This document shows, piece by piece, positions 8,713 to 15,566 of a stretch of DNA of 22,037 nt (its first letter is position 1; each line of letters opens with the position of its first letter). The DNA is from an uncultured Collinsella sp. GTDB taxonomy: Bacteria; Actinomycetota; Coriobacteriia; Coriobacteriales; Coriobacteriaceae. The DNA is taken from the NCBI GenBank assembly GCA_902464965.1, contig CABQLI010000033.1, positions 1-22,037 on the forward strand, in the 5' to 3' direction. The notes under the pieces were generated by a model. That model was not told where the DNA came from, did not search any database, and saw only the letters and a list, made by a program, of their open reading frames with translations. The translations under genes and the position numbers were made by a program.

Positions 8713-10731
8713 TTAACCCATTTGCACGGCGAGCACGAGGAACACCACGAGTGCCGCGACGATGTAGCAGATATAGATGCTGTAGTTGCCGCCCTCGAGC
8801 TTAGTCGCGAGGTCGGCGAGCTTCTCGACACCCTTATGCGGGGCATCGACGAGAACCTTGTCGGGTACGGGCTCCACAGCCTCGGCCACACCGGTCAGCT
8901 TCTGGAAGAAGTGCGCGATGGACCAGCAGACGGCCGTGCAGCGGTCACGCAGCGTGTAGAGCGGCTGCATAAACCAGGACACCTCGGAGGCAAAGGTCGT
9001 GGCCACGACGGGCATATGCTCGTTGGGAGCATAGCCGCATGCCCACGGCTGGGACTTCTGCACCTTACCGACGGTCTTGAGCTTGCGATAGCCGCAGGCA
9101 AGGCCGACAAGCACCACGAGCGCAATGGCGATCGCGGGCGTGGAGGTGGCAGCGCCGGAGTACTGGTTCATGAGCTCCATGCCCTCGGCGGCAAACACGC
9201 CACCGTACGGATGCAGCACGGACGCGGCGACATCGACCAGCACGGGCGCGATCACGGGAGCGCCAATACCCAGCACGACGCAGATGGCCGCGAGCAGGCC
9301 CTGCGCAAACACCATGGGGGCGGGAACCTCCTTGGCATTGGCCGCGGCCTCGGAGCGGGGCGCGGAGGCAAAGGAGACGCCATAGGCCTTGACGAAGCAC
9401 GTGACGGCCAGCGCGCCGGTAATGGCAAGCGCGACGGCAGCGAACACGGCCACGATCATGACGGCCTTGTCGCCCTGCATGGCGGCGTTAAAGAGCGACT
9501 GGTAGGTAAACCACTCGGACACAAAGCCGTTGAAGGGCGGGATGGCCGAAATGGCAAGCGCGCCAATAAGGAAGCAGATGGCCGTTGCCGGCATACGACG
9601 GAACAGGCCGCCCATCTTCTCCATATTGCGCGTACCCGTGGAGTACAGCAGCGCACCGGCGCCCAAGAACAGCTCGCCCTTAAACATCGCGTGGTTAAAC
9701 GTGTGGTAGAGGGCGGCCATCAGAGCCAGGACGGCGATGCCGACCGAGTTGAGCCCCATGGCGGCCATGGAGGCGCCGACGCCGAGCAGAATGATGCCGA
9801 TGTTCTCGACGGAGTGATAGGCCAGCAGGCGCTTGATGTCATGCTCCTGCAGGGCGAAGGCCACGCCGAGGACCGACGAGATCGCACCGAAGACCATGAC
9901 CATAAGGCCCCACCAGACCTGAACGCCCGAGGCGGAGAGCAGGTCGAGGCCCACCTTGAGGATGCCGAAGATACCGATCTTGATCATGCCGCCGGACATG
10001 AGGGCCGACACGTTGGACGGCGCCTCGGGATGTGCCTTGGGCAGCCAGCCGTGCAGCGGGATAATACCGGCCTTGGCGCCAAAGCCAAAGAAGGCGAGCA
10101 CGAAGCACACGGATGCGACCGCGGGGCTAAACTGCGTAGCGCGGAAATCCGCAAAGGCAAACGAGCCACCGGCGAAGTTGGTCATGGTGAGGAAGCTCGC
10201 CATGATGAGCACAAAGCCCACGTGCGCGATCACAAAGTAGAGCCAACCGCCATGGATGGAGTTCTCGTTCTCCTCGATCACGACCAGGAAGTACGAGGTC
10301 AGAGACATGAGCTCAAAGGCGACCAGGAACCAAAACACGTTGTCGGCGGTGATGACGAGCATCATGGACGCCACGAAGGTGTTAAAGAAGAAACCAGCGC
10401 GGCCCTTTTTGCCCGGGTACTCATCAAAGTAGTTGAGACCGTAAATCGATCCGGCAAACGCGAGCACCGAGATGAGCGCCACGAACAGGCCGGACAGCTG
10501 ATTGAGCAGCAGCTGGAAATGGGCAAACGGGAAAAACACGATGGCGTCGACCGACGTGACATTGCCCAGCACGGCCTGGATGCCGGCCACAAACGAAAGC
10601 ACCGCGGCGGCGGCGCCGATAAGGCAGCCGGCGGTCTTGGCGGCGTTATCGGCCTTGATCAGCAGAACCGAGGCGAGCGCACCGATGCACGAGACGGCAA
10701 GCGATGCGATAAACAGCGTCATGCTATCCAT
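8713..10731 (-). CDS. hyfB: Hydrogenase-4 membrane subunit HyfB (NuoL-like antiporter subunit)
   Basis: This 672-residue membrane protein has the same length as E. coli HyfB. It is the largest antiporter-like subunit, NuoL-related, with about 16 helices. Visible proton-path residues are E140 (FWFLVAFELMSLTSYFLVV) and K220 in GFGAKAGIIPLHGWLPKAHPEAPSNVSALMSGG, then HTFNHAMFKGELFLGAG in a later helix. The C-terminal 120 residues contain a long amphipathic segment and a final hydrophobic helix (YICYIVAALVVFLVLAV), consistent with a lateral helix and anchor. The start chosen is ATG for MDSMTLF, with AGAAGGGAG 9-17 nt upstream; the longer open frame is out-of-frame hyfA sequence. The hyfB ATG overlaps the 3' end of the full-length hyfA frame by 8 nt, which matters for the interpretation of hyfA. 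Confidence 0.95.
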   Translation of the reverse strand: MDSMTLFIASLAVSCIGALASVLLIKADNAAKTAGCLIGAAAAVLSFVAGIQAVLGNVTSVDAIVFFPFAHFQLLLNQLSGLFVALISVLAFAGSIYGLNYFDEYPGKKGRAGFFFNTFVASMMLVITADNVFWFLVAFELMSLTSYFLVVIEENENSIHGGWLYFVIAHVGFVLIMASFLTMTNFAGGSFAFADFRATQFSPAVASVCFVLAFFGFGAKAGIIPLHGWLPKAHPEAPSNVSALMSGGMIKIGIFGILKVGLDLLSASGVQVWWGLMVMVFGAISSVLGVAFALQEHDIKRLLAYHSVENIGIILLGVGASMAAMGLNSVGIAVLALMAALYHTFNHAMFKGELFLGAGALLYSTGTRNMEKMGGLFRRMPATAICFLIGALAISAIPPFNGFVSEWFTYQSLFNAAMQGDKAVMIVAVFAAVALAITGALAVTCFVKAYGVSFASAPRSEAAANAKEVPAPMVFAQGLLAAICVVLGIGAPVIAPVLVDVAASVLHPYGGVFAAEGMELMNQYSGAATSTPAIAIALVVLVGLACGYRKLKTVGKVQKSQPWACGYAPNEHMPVVATTFASEVSWFMQPLYTLRDRCTAVCWSIAHFFQKLTGVAEAVEPVPDKVLVDAPHKGVEKLADLATKLEGGNYSIYICYIVAALVVFLVLAVQMG

Positions 10732-11341
10732 TGTTTTCGCTCCCTTCTGCTTTCTCGGACAGGCCCTGGGCCACAGCGGTAACGTCGACAACCGGACCGT
10801 TTTCGATCGAGCGCAGGCGCTTGGCCTCGTCGAGCTCGCGATCGGCCGCGCCGCCCATGACGGTCAGCGCCTTGGTGGGGCACGCCGCCACACAATGCGG
10901 GCCGTCCGGATCGAAGGCGCACAGGTCTCACTTGATAGCGCAGGTGTACTGGCCAGGAGCCCACGTAAGCAGGCTGCTCAGGGACTTAGGATACGAAGGC
11001 GTCGGGTCGCACATGCCTGCGACACCGGCGATAGACGTGCCATCGGGATGGATGGCTCCGAAGGGGCACGCGATGGCGCACAGCCTGCACCCGATGCACT
11101 CCTGCTCCTTGACGTGGATGCGGTCGCCATCGTGCTCGATGGCATTCACCGGGCAAACCTCGGCGCAGGGGGCACCCTCGCAATGGTGGCAGGCAAGGGC
11201 GGCCGAAATACCGCCGGTCTTCACGAGCGCCAGGCGCGGCGTATCCTGAAGGCCCTGCATCCGGTGGGCGTCGGCACAGGCGGACTGGCATGTTCCGCAG
11301 CCGATGCATCTCTCCGGGTTGATGTCGATGAAGCGGTTCAT
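10724..11341 (-). CDS. hyfA: Ferredoxin subunit HyfA (HycB-like) with in-frame TGA at a cluster-cysteine position; candidate selenoprotein
   Basis: Read through the TGA at 10930-10928, this is a 205-residue polyferredoxin, exactly the length of E. coli HyfA, which links formate dehydrogenase to the hydrogenase. Cysteine motifs in order are C12/C15/C18/C22, C51/C54/C59/C63-P, C82/C85/C88/C92-P and then U138-x2-C141-x8-C150-x3-C154-P. E. coli HycB has VKCDLCSFDEQGPAC at the last site, and the HydN-like paralogue in this window has LKCDLC, so TGA replaces the first cysteine of that motif. After TGA the frame runs 67 further sense codons to TAG, with the conserved CPTKAL, and overlaps hyfB by 8 nt, as in an intact operon gene. 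Stopping at TGA would give a 137-residue protein lacking a whole cluster motif. ATG 11341 is preferred over GTG 11347 because AAGGAAG lies 5 nt before it. Selenocysteine is inferred; a TGC-to-TGA mutation or sequencing error is the alternative. Confidence 0.75.
10896..10921 (-). promoter_or_regulatory. Possible SECIS-like hairpin after the hyfA TGA
   Basis: Starting 6 nt after the TGA, the minus strand can fold with TGC/GCA, a two-C bulge on the 3' side, GCC/GGC, a T-C mismatch and TC/GA. This leaves a six-base loop GATCCG that begins 16 nt after the TGA and has G as its first base. Position and a leading loop G fit the loose bacterial SECIS pattern, but it lacks the GGTCT loop seen in fdhF here. 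In such GC-rich DNA a weak hairpin is not surprising, so the support is modest. Confidence 0.3.
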
Positions 11342-11354
11342 CCCCACTTCCTTT

Positions 11355-11398
11355 CAAAATAACGGGCCGGGCTCCCGAACGTACGGGACGCCCGGCCC
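11355..11398 (-). terminator. Strong hairpin with short U-tract between fdhF and hyfA
   Basis: On the minus strand a nine-base-pair outer stem, GGGCCGGGC with GCCCGGCCC, contains after a bulged G an inner stem TCCCG/CGGGA and the loop TACGTT. TTATTTTG follows two bases later. It stands in the 78-nt gap between the fdhF stop and the hyfA start, immediately before the hyfA ribosome binding site. It looks like a partial terminator or an mRNA-stabilising/processing hairpin that would let hydN-fdhF and hyfA-hycI be expressed at different levels. Confidence 0.6.
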
Positions 11399-11419
11399 AA
11401 ATAGCCAACGAGAACGGGA

Positions 11420-13642
11420 CTACACGATTTGATTCACGTGCGTCTCGTCGTCGAACTTGGCGGCACCGGGCTCAACGTCCTGGGGAGCGGCGGCGTCCAC
11501 CAGAGCCTGCTTGAGCTCGGTGTACTGACGCTCGACCTCGCCCTCGGCCCAGACCTGGTCGGCGATAGCGTCGACCTGGCAGGCGGAGAACTTGTCCTCG
11601 GGCGTATGCGAGACCGGGTCGACCTTATGGATGGTCAGCTCGTTGCACTTGCCGATCCACCACTGGTAGGTCATATAGACCGTGCCCTTGTTGATGCGAT
11701 CGCTCACGTCGGCGCGGCTGTATACCTGGCCGCGGCGGCTGTGAATCGAGACGATGTCGCCATTCTTGATGCCGCGCGCCTGGGCGTCCGCGGGATTCAT
11801 GCGGACAAAGCCGGGCTCGTCGGCAAGCAGCGCCAGCGTCTTGCAGTTGCCGGTCATCGAGCGGCAGCTGTAGTGGCCGACCTCGCGGACGGTGCACAGG
11901 ATGAGCGGGTACTCATCGTCGGGAAGCTCGGAGGGCGCCTCCCAGTCGTGCGCCATCAGGTTGGCGCGGCCGTCCTTGGTGGTGAACTTGCCACCAGCGA
12001 ACATGTCGGGCGTACCGTGGTCGTTCACATCGGTGCTCTTGACGGGCCACTGGGCGTAACCGCCCTCGGGAGCCATCTTCTCGTAGGTCGCGCCCACAAA
12101 GTTGGGGCACAGGCTGATGCACTCGTTCCAGATCTGCTCGGTGTTGTCGTAGTGCATGGGGTAGCCCATACGTGTAGACAGGTCCGCGAAGATCTCCCAG
12201 TCGTGACGGCACTCGCCCTTGGGAGGAACGGCCGCGTCAAAGTGCTGGAAGCTACGGTCGGATGCGGTAAAGACACCTTCGTGCTCGCCCCAAGAGGTAG
12301 CGGGCAGGATGACGTCGGCGAGCATGGTCGTCTGCGTCATAAAGATGTCCTGGCAGATGAACAGATCCAGCTCGGAGAGCGTCTTGCGCATTCCGGCCGA
12401 ATCGGGCTCGGTCTGGACCGGGTCCTCGCCGTAGTTGTAGAAGCAGTGCACCTTGCCCTCGTCGACCAGGTGACCCAGGTCGGTGAGCTTGTAGCCCTCC
12501 TCGAGCGGGAGCTTTTCCTCGGGCACGCCCCAAGCCTTGGCAAACTTGGCACGCACTGCCGGGTCGGTGACCTTTTGGTAGCCAGGGTACAGGTTGGGCA
12601 GCATGCCCATATCGCAGGAGCCCTGGACGTTGTTCTGACCACGCACGGGCGCGAGGCCGGAATTGGGTTTGCCGATCTGGCCGGCAACGCAGGCGATGGA
12701 GGCGATGGTGTGCACCGTCTTCAGGTTCTGCTTCTGCTGGCATACGCCCATACCCCAGCCAATGATGGCAGAGGGCTTCGCCGTGGCGTACATCTCGGCA
12801 GCTTGGTGGATCAACGCGGGCTCGACACCCGTGATGTCCTGTACGGATTCGGGAGTGTAATTCTTGATGGTCTCCCACCACTCGTCAAAGCCGTTCGTGT
12901 GCTCGGCGACGAATTCCTTGTCGTAGAGGCCATCGTTGACCAAGCAGTTGGCAAAGGCGTTGAGGAACGCAACGTTGCAACCGTTCTTGATCGGAAGGTA
13001 GAGATCGGCGATACGCGCGGTTTCGATATGGCGCGGATCGGCGACGATGATCTTGCAACCCTTTTCTTTGGCTCGCACGATACGCCTTGCGACGATGGGG
13101 TGCGAATCGGCAGGGTTATAGCCGAAGAGGAAAATGCAGCCCGCATCCTCCATACCGGGGATGGAGCATGACATGCAACCTGAACCAACCGTGTCCATCA
13201 GACCGAGGACAGTAGGGCCGTGTCAAGTACGGGCGCAGTTGTCCACGCTGTGGGTGCCGATGCACGCACGCGTAAACTTCTGCATGACGTAGTTCGCCTC
13301 ATTGCCGCCGCCTCGCGAAGAGCCGGTGGTCATGACAGCGTTAGGACCATATTCGTCAATTATGGCCTGCATCTTAGATGCGGTGAAATCCAGTGCCTCG
13401 TCCCAGCTTACGCGCTCAAGATCCGCGCCCTTGGTGCGGCGGATCATCGGGTGCAGTACGCGAGGAGTCAAGATCTTGGTGTCGTTGATGAAGTCGTAGC
13501 CGCTCATGCCCTTAAGGCACAGCTCGCTCTGGTTGGTGATGCCGTTGAGCGGTTCGGTACCCACGACCTGGCCGTTTTGGACCAAGAGGTTAAACTGGCA
13601 ACCGGCGCCGCAGTACGGGCAAATCACTTTATGCTTCTCCAT
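11420..13642 (-). CDS. fdhF: Formate dehydrogenase H, selenocysteine-containing (FdhF)
   Basis: This 740-residue molybdopterin oxidoreductase oxidises formate to CO2 and passes electrons to ferredoxin subunits of formate hydrogenlyase. The N-terminal [4Fe-4S] ligands are C8, C11, C15 and C42, with K44, the same numbers as in E. coli FdhF. The in-frame TGA at 13225-13223 is codon 140, matching Sec140 of E. coli, in the context NCART-U-HGPTV, with the catalytic His next to it. The frame then continues with GYNPADSHPIVARR and the C-terminal cofactor-binding domain (about 620-740). The start is ATG 13642, preceded by AAGGAGG; the open frame extends 17 codons further up but without conservation. 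The product is slightly longer than the E. coli enzyme (715). A conventional gene finder would split it into pieces ending at 13223 and beginning near 13198. There is no Tat signal, so it is cytoplasmic. Confidence 0.97.
13192..13211 (-). promoter_or_regulatory. SECIS element of fdhF
   Basis: Directly 11 nt after the TGA the minus strand has TGTCC, TC, loop GGTCT, GA, a bulged T, and GGACA, giving seven base pairs. The E. coli fdhF SECIS also begins its stem 11 nt after UGA and has the loop GGTCT at the same distance of 18 nt. The first bases after the TGA, CACGGCCC, are also identical to E. coli. This strongly supports selenocysteine insertion by SelB here. Confidence 0.88.
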
Positions 13643-13665
13643 GACACCCTCCTTCCTTTCTCTGC

Positions 13666-13681
13666 TACCGAATACTCGGTA
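13666..13681 (-). other. Small perfect hairpin between hydN and fdhF
   Basis: TACCGA, loop ATAC, TCGGTA form a six-base-pair hairpin upstream of the fdhF ribosome binding site. No U-tract follows on the minus strand, so it is more likely an mRNA structure than a terminator. It may also be chance. Confidence 0.3.
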
Positions 13682-13716
13682 CTTATTTGACAATCATTGG
13701 GCCTGTCGCCCGACGC

Positions 13717-14235
13717 TTACGCCTCGTTTTCGATGGTGGCGCGGGCACGCTCGGCAGTCAGTTCTGCCAGACGCTCCTCGTCTACCAGGGTGAGGCCCTT
13801 GGTCGGACACGCCTCGGCACACGCCGGACCGCCGGGACGGTCCACGCACAGGTCGCACTTGAGCACGAAGCTCTTAGTCTGCGAACCCACGCGCACGTCG
13901 CCCATCAAGACGGGGACTTGCGTGGTCGCCACGCTCACGGCGCCAAAGGGGCATGCCATGACGCAGCTCTTGCAACCGATGCAGTTGTCCTCGTTGACGC
14001 CGATGCGATGGTTCTTTGGATCAAAGAACAAGGCGCCCGTAGGGCAGGCCTTGGCGCACGGAGCGTCCTCGCAGTGGTGACATGCCACCGGCGCGGAAAT
14101 CTCGTAGGTGCGCGTTACGCGCAAGCGAGGTGCGGCGATGTTGCCGGGAATATCGTGTGCCTCGATGCACGCCGCCATACAGGTTTGACACCCAATGCAG
14201 CGTGAAGAATCAGCCACGACTCGTTTATTGCCCAT
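13717..14235 (-). CDS. hydN: HydN/HycB-like four-cluster ferredoxin
   Basis: This 172-residue polyferredoxin has four sets of cysteine motifs: RCIGCQTCMAAC, CHHCEDAPCAKACP, CIGCKSCVMACP and KCDLC...CAEACP. Length and motif layout fit E. coli HydN (175 residues), which is linked to formate dehydrogenase H, and also HycB/HyfA. It probably shuttles electrons from FdhF or serves as its dedicated small subunit. The stop lies 74 nt before fdhF, and it is the first gene of the locus. The start chosen is ATG 14235, because AGGAGG lies 11 nt upstream; GTG 14244 sits only 2 nt from that ribosome binding site. Its last motif keeps TGC where hyfA has TGA, a useful internal comparison. It shares about the same architecture as HyfA but has a shorter middle and C-terminus. 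Confidence 0.88.
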   Translation of the reverse strand: MGNKRVVADSSRCIGCQTCMAACIEAHDIPGNIAAPRLRVTRTYEISAPVACHHCEDAPCAKACPTGALFFDPKNHRIGVNEDNCIGCKSCVMACPFGAVSVATTQVPVLMGDVRVGSQTKSFVLKCDLCVDRPGGPACAEACPTKGLTLVDEERLAELTAERARATIENEA

Positions 14236-14413
14236 GTTGTTCACTCCCTCCTGAATCCCATGCCGGAGAGACCCTGTCGACGTTGCTCCAAGCCGCCCGT
14301 GGCCTGGCGTCGGCGTATCGAGCGCATGCGGCGAAACAGGCGCTTCGATAGAGTTCCTCCAACGATATACAGGCTAAATATACGCAGTTGCAGGTGGCAA
14401 ACTTGAGCATAGG

Positions 14414-14439
14414 CCCTGCAATACGGGTGTATTGCAGGG
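14414..14439. promoter_or_regulatory. Perfect 11-bp-arm inverted repeat upstream of the formate hydrogenlyase locus
   Basis: CCCTGCAATAC, spacer GGGT, GTATTGCAGGG. The repeat lies about 180 nt before the hydN start. On the plus strand it is followed by GTTTTGG, so it could in principle act as a weak terminator, but no plus-strand gene precedes it. A regulator binding site for the divergent promoters is therefore the more sensible guess. Confidence 0.45.
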
Positions 14440-14568
14440 GTTTTGGCAGGTTGGAATTATTCTCTAAAAGCTATAAAGGTGAGTGTATTACATGCGTACG
14501 CCTCAGAGATTTTTACGCGCTCTCATTTTGGATGTACTACGCTTGTATTCGTGTTAATGGTTATTTAC

Positions 14569-14596
14569 TTGAGTAAAATAAAGTAATGGTTATAAG
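14569..14596 (+). promoter_or_regulatory. Candidate promoter of the toxin-antitoxin operon
   Basis: TTGAGT at 14569-14574 and TATAAG at 14591-14596 are separated by 16 nt, giving 4/6 and 5/6 matches to the housekeeping boxes. The palindrome TTTACT-TG-AGTAAA overlaps the -35 box and CGGTATATACCG lies just past the expected start point. Either is a plausible operator for autoregulation by the antitoxin. This was read by eye only. Confidence 0.4.
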
Positions 14597-14663
14597 ATTC
14601 TAAGATGTCGGTATATACCGCATTTGACCGACTATATTGCACGCTAGCTAAGGGAGGGCAGTG

Positions 14664-14987
14664 ATGTCATCGACGCAAAAACGAGCCATCCTGCAGGTGC
14701 GCATTCGCGAAGAGGACAAGCAGCATGCCGAGCGCCTCTACGACGCCATGGGCACATCGCTTGCCGAGGCCGTCCGTCTATTTGTCGCGCAGAGCATTTT
14801 GATGCGCAAGCTCCCCTTTCAGCCGGTCGCTGTGCGCTCAAAGGACGGCACCGCCGCCTATGGATCGCTCAAAGCATATGGTGACCCCAATCGCCGCGCC
14901 GAGGAGCGCAATGCCTGGATTGAGTACCTTGCCACGGAAAGCGACGATTCGATTTTGGGTCCCGAGGAAGTAGATATCCATGAGTAG
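14664..14987 (+). CDS. RelB/DinJ-family antitoxin
   Basis: This 107-residue protein opens with a ribbon-helix-helix DNA-binding region typical of RelB/DinJ antitoxins: RAILQVRIREEDKQHAERLYDAMGTSLAEAVRLFVAQSI. The short beta strand (ILQVRI) and the two helices with the AEAVRLFV segment are characteristic. The C-terminal half (about 55-107) is acidic and less ordered, as expected of the toxin-neutralising part. The ATG at 14664 is preferred to GTG 14661, because GGGAGGG lies 7 nt before the ATG and only 4 nt before the GTG. The toxin gene starts 8 nt before its stop, so the pair is translationally coupled. The product should bind the toxin and repress its own promoter. It is not linked to the formate hydrogenlyase genes by strand or function. 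Confidence 0.82.
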   Translation: MSSTQKRAILQVRIREEDKQHAERLYDAMGTSLAEAVRLFVAQSILMRKLPFQPVAVRSKDGTAAYGSLKAYGDPNRRAEERNAWIEYLATESDDSILGPEEVDIHE

Positions 14988-15456
14988 CACCATCATCGAC
15001 GAGACCGTCATCCTACGCTACCTGCTTGACGACGACGAAGTTCTGTCACCGCGCGCCGCCAAGGTCATCGCCACGCGCACCGCTCGCGTCTACCCCGAGA
15101 TCATCACGCGCGTCGTGGTCACGCCGCGCGACGTCTATAAGGTTCCCCGCGTTGAGATTGCTACGGCCATGAGAAGGCTGCTCGATGACGTCATGGTCGA
15201 CGAGCCCACCGTTGTCGCCCTTGCCGTCAAACTCTTTGGCAAGACCCATATGGACTTTACCGACTGCCTCCTCGCAGCCCGAACCGCCATCTACAACGAT
15301 GATGTCGTGAGCTTTGGCAAGCCCATCATTCAAGGCATGATCGATTACCGCCGCAAGCGCCAAACCGCTGCCGAAGTCCGCGACCGCGCCGCCGAAGCCC
15401 ACAGCCGAAGCACCGACTCCACCATCGACAAACTCCGCCACCGCCCCCGCAGCTAA
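14980..15456 (+). CDS. PIN-domain ribonuclease toxin (VapC-like)
   Basis: This 158-residue protein has a PIN-like fold signature: IIDETVILRYLLDDDEVLSPRA at the N-terminus with D7, a middle helix with IATAMRRLLDD, and MDFTDCLLAARTAIYNDDVVSF with D92 and D95. E40 is a possible further acidic residue. VapC toxins of this class use such clustered acids to bind Mg2+ and cut RNA. The C-terminal 40 residues are a basic Arg-rich extension not usual for VapC. The start overlaps the antitoxin by 8 nt, with GAGGAAG 9 nt upstream. The PIN class is fairly clear; the RNA target is unknown. The pairing with a RelB/DinJ-type antitoxin rather than a VapB-type one is a little unusual. Confidence 0.78.
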   Translation: MSSTIIDETVILRYLLDDDEVLSPRAAKVIATRTARVYPEIITRVVVTPRDVYKVPRVEIATAMRRLLDDVMVDEPTVVALAVKLFGKTHMDFTDCLLAARTAIYNDDVVSFGKPIIQGMIDYRRKRQTAAEVRDRAAEAHSRSTDSTIDKLRHRPRS

Positions 15457-15460
15457 CCCC

Positions 15461-15539
15461 ATCCCCTCCTAAGTTGCGGTGAAATACGGACTGTTTTATG
15501 CCTTTAAAGGCCTCAACAGTCCGTATTTCACCGCAACTT
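15461..15539. repeat. Long-armed hairpin repeat, copy 1
   Basis: Arms of 25 nt at 15471-15495 and 15515-15539 are perfect inverted repeats (left arm opens AAGTTGCGGTGAAATACGG). The loop contains the palindrome GCCTTTAAAGGC. Bases 15461-15497 recur, reverse-complemented and without mismatch, at 16794-16830 in copy 2. It lies directly after the toxin gene and 27 nt past the 3' end of the AbiEi-like gene, so it could also serve as a convergent terminator, though no long U-tract is present. Confidence 0.9.
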
Positions 15540-15566
15540 ATTGAAGGTGGACCGCGAACGATTTCA

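Larger units (their letters stand above)
14236..14663. other. Divergent intergenic region between the formate hydrogenlyase locus and the toxin-antitoxin pair
   Basis: This 428-nt stretch has no credible gene. The part from about 14440 to 14640 is markedly AT-rich compared with its surroundings. It holds a perfect inverted repeat at 14414-14439, a 14-bp palindrome TTTACT-TG-AGTAAA at 14564-14577 and a 12-bp palindrome CGGTATATACCG at 14609-14620. The promoter of the minus-strand operon must lie here or near the ribosome binding site at 14246-14251, but no convincing -35/-10 pair or sigma-54 (-24/-12) element was found. A short minus-strand open frame at 14225-14410 lacks a ribosome binding site and was not accepted. 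Confidence 0.6.

Noticed and set aside
8209..10782. Plus-strand open frame of 857 codons
   Set aside because: Antisense shadow of hyfB and hyfC, with repetitive His/Asp/Gly composition and no ribosome binding site or motif.
10928..11341. hyfA as a complete 137-residue protein ending at TGA
   Set aside because: It would lose the last conserved cysteine motif, while the downstream frame keeps that motif and ends overlapping hyfB. The full frame is the better gene model, whether the TGA is Sec or a lesion.
11429..13171. Plus-strand open frame of 580 codons
   Set aside because: Antisense shadow of fdhF; the minus strand encodes the recognised enzyme.
14225..14410. Small minus-strand open frame of 61 codons upstream of hydN
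   Set aside because: No ribosome binding site before its ATG, no recognisable sequence, and it runs into the hydN start in another frame.
14245..14460. Sigma-54 promoter for the formate hydrogenlyase operon, as in E. coli
   Set aside because: No TGGC-N-GC style -24/-12 element with correct spacing was found on the minus strand.
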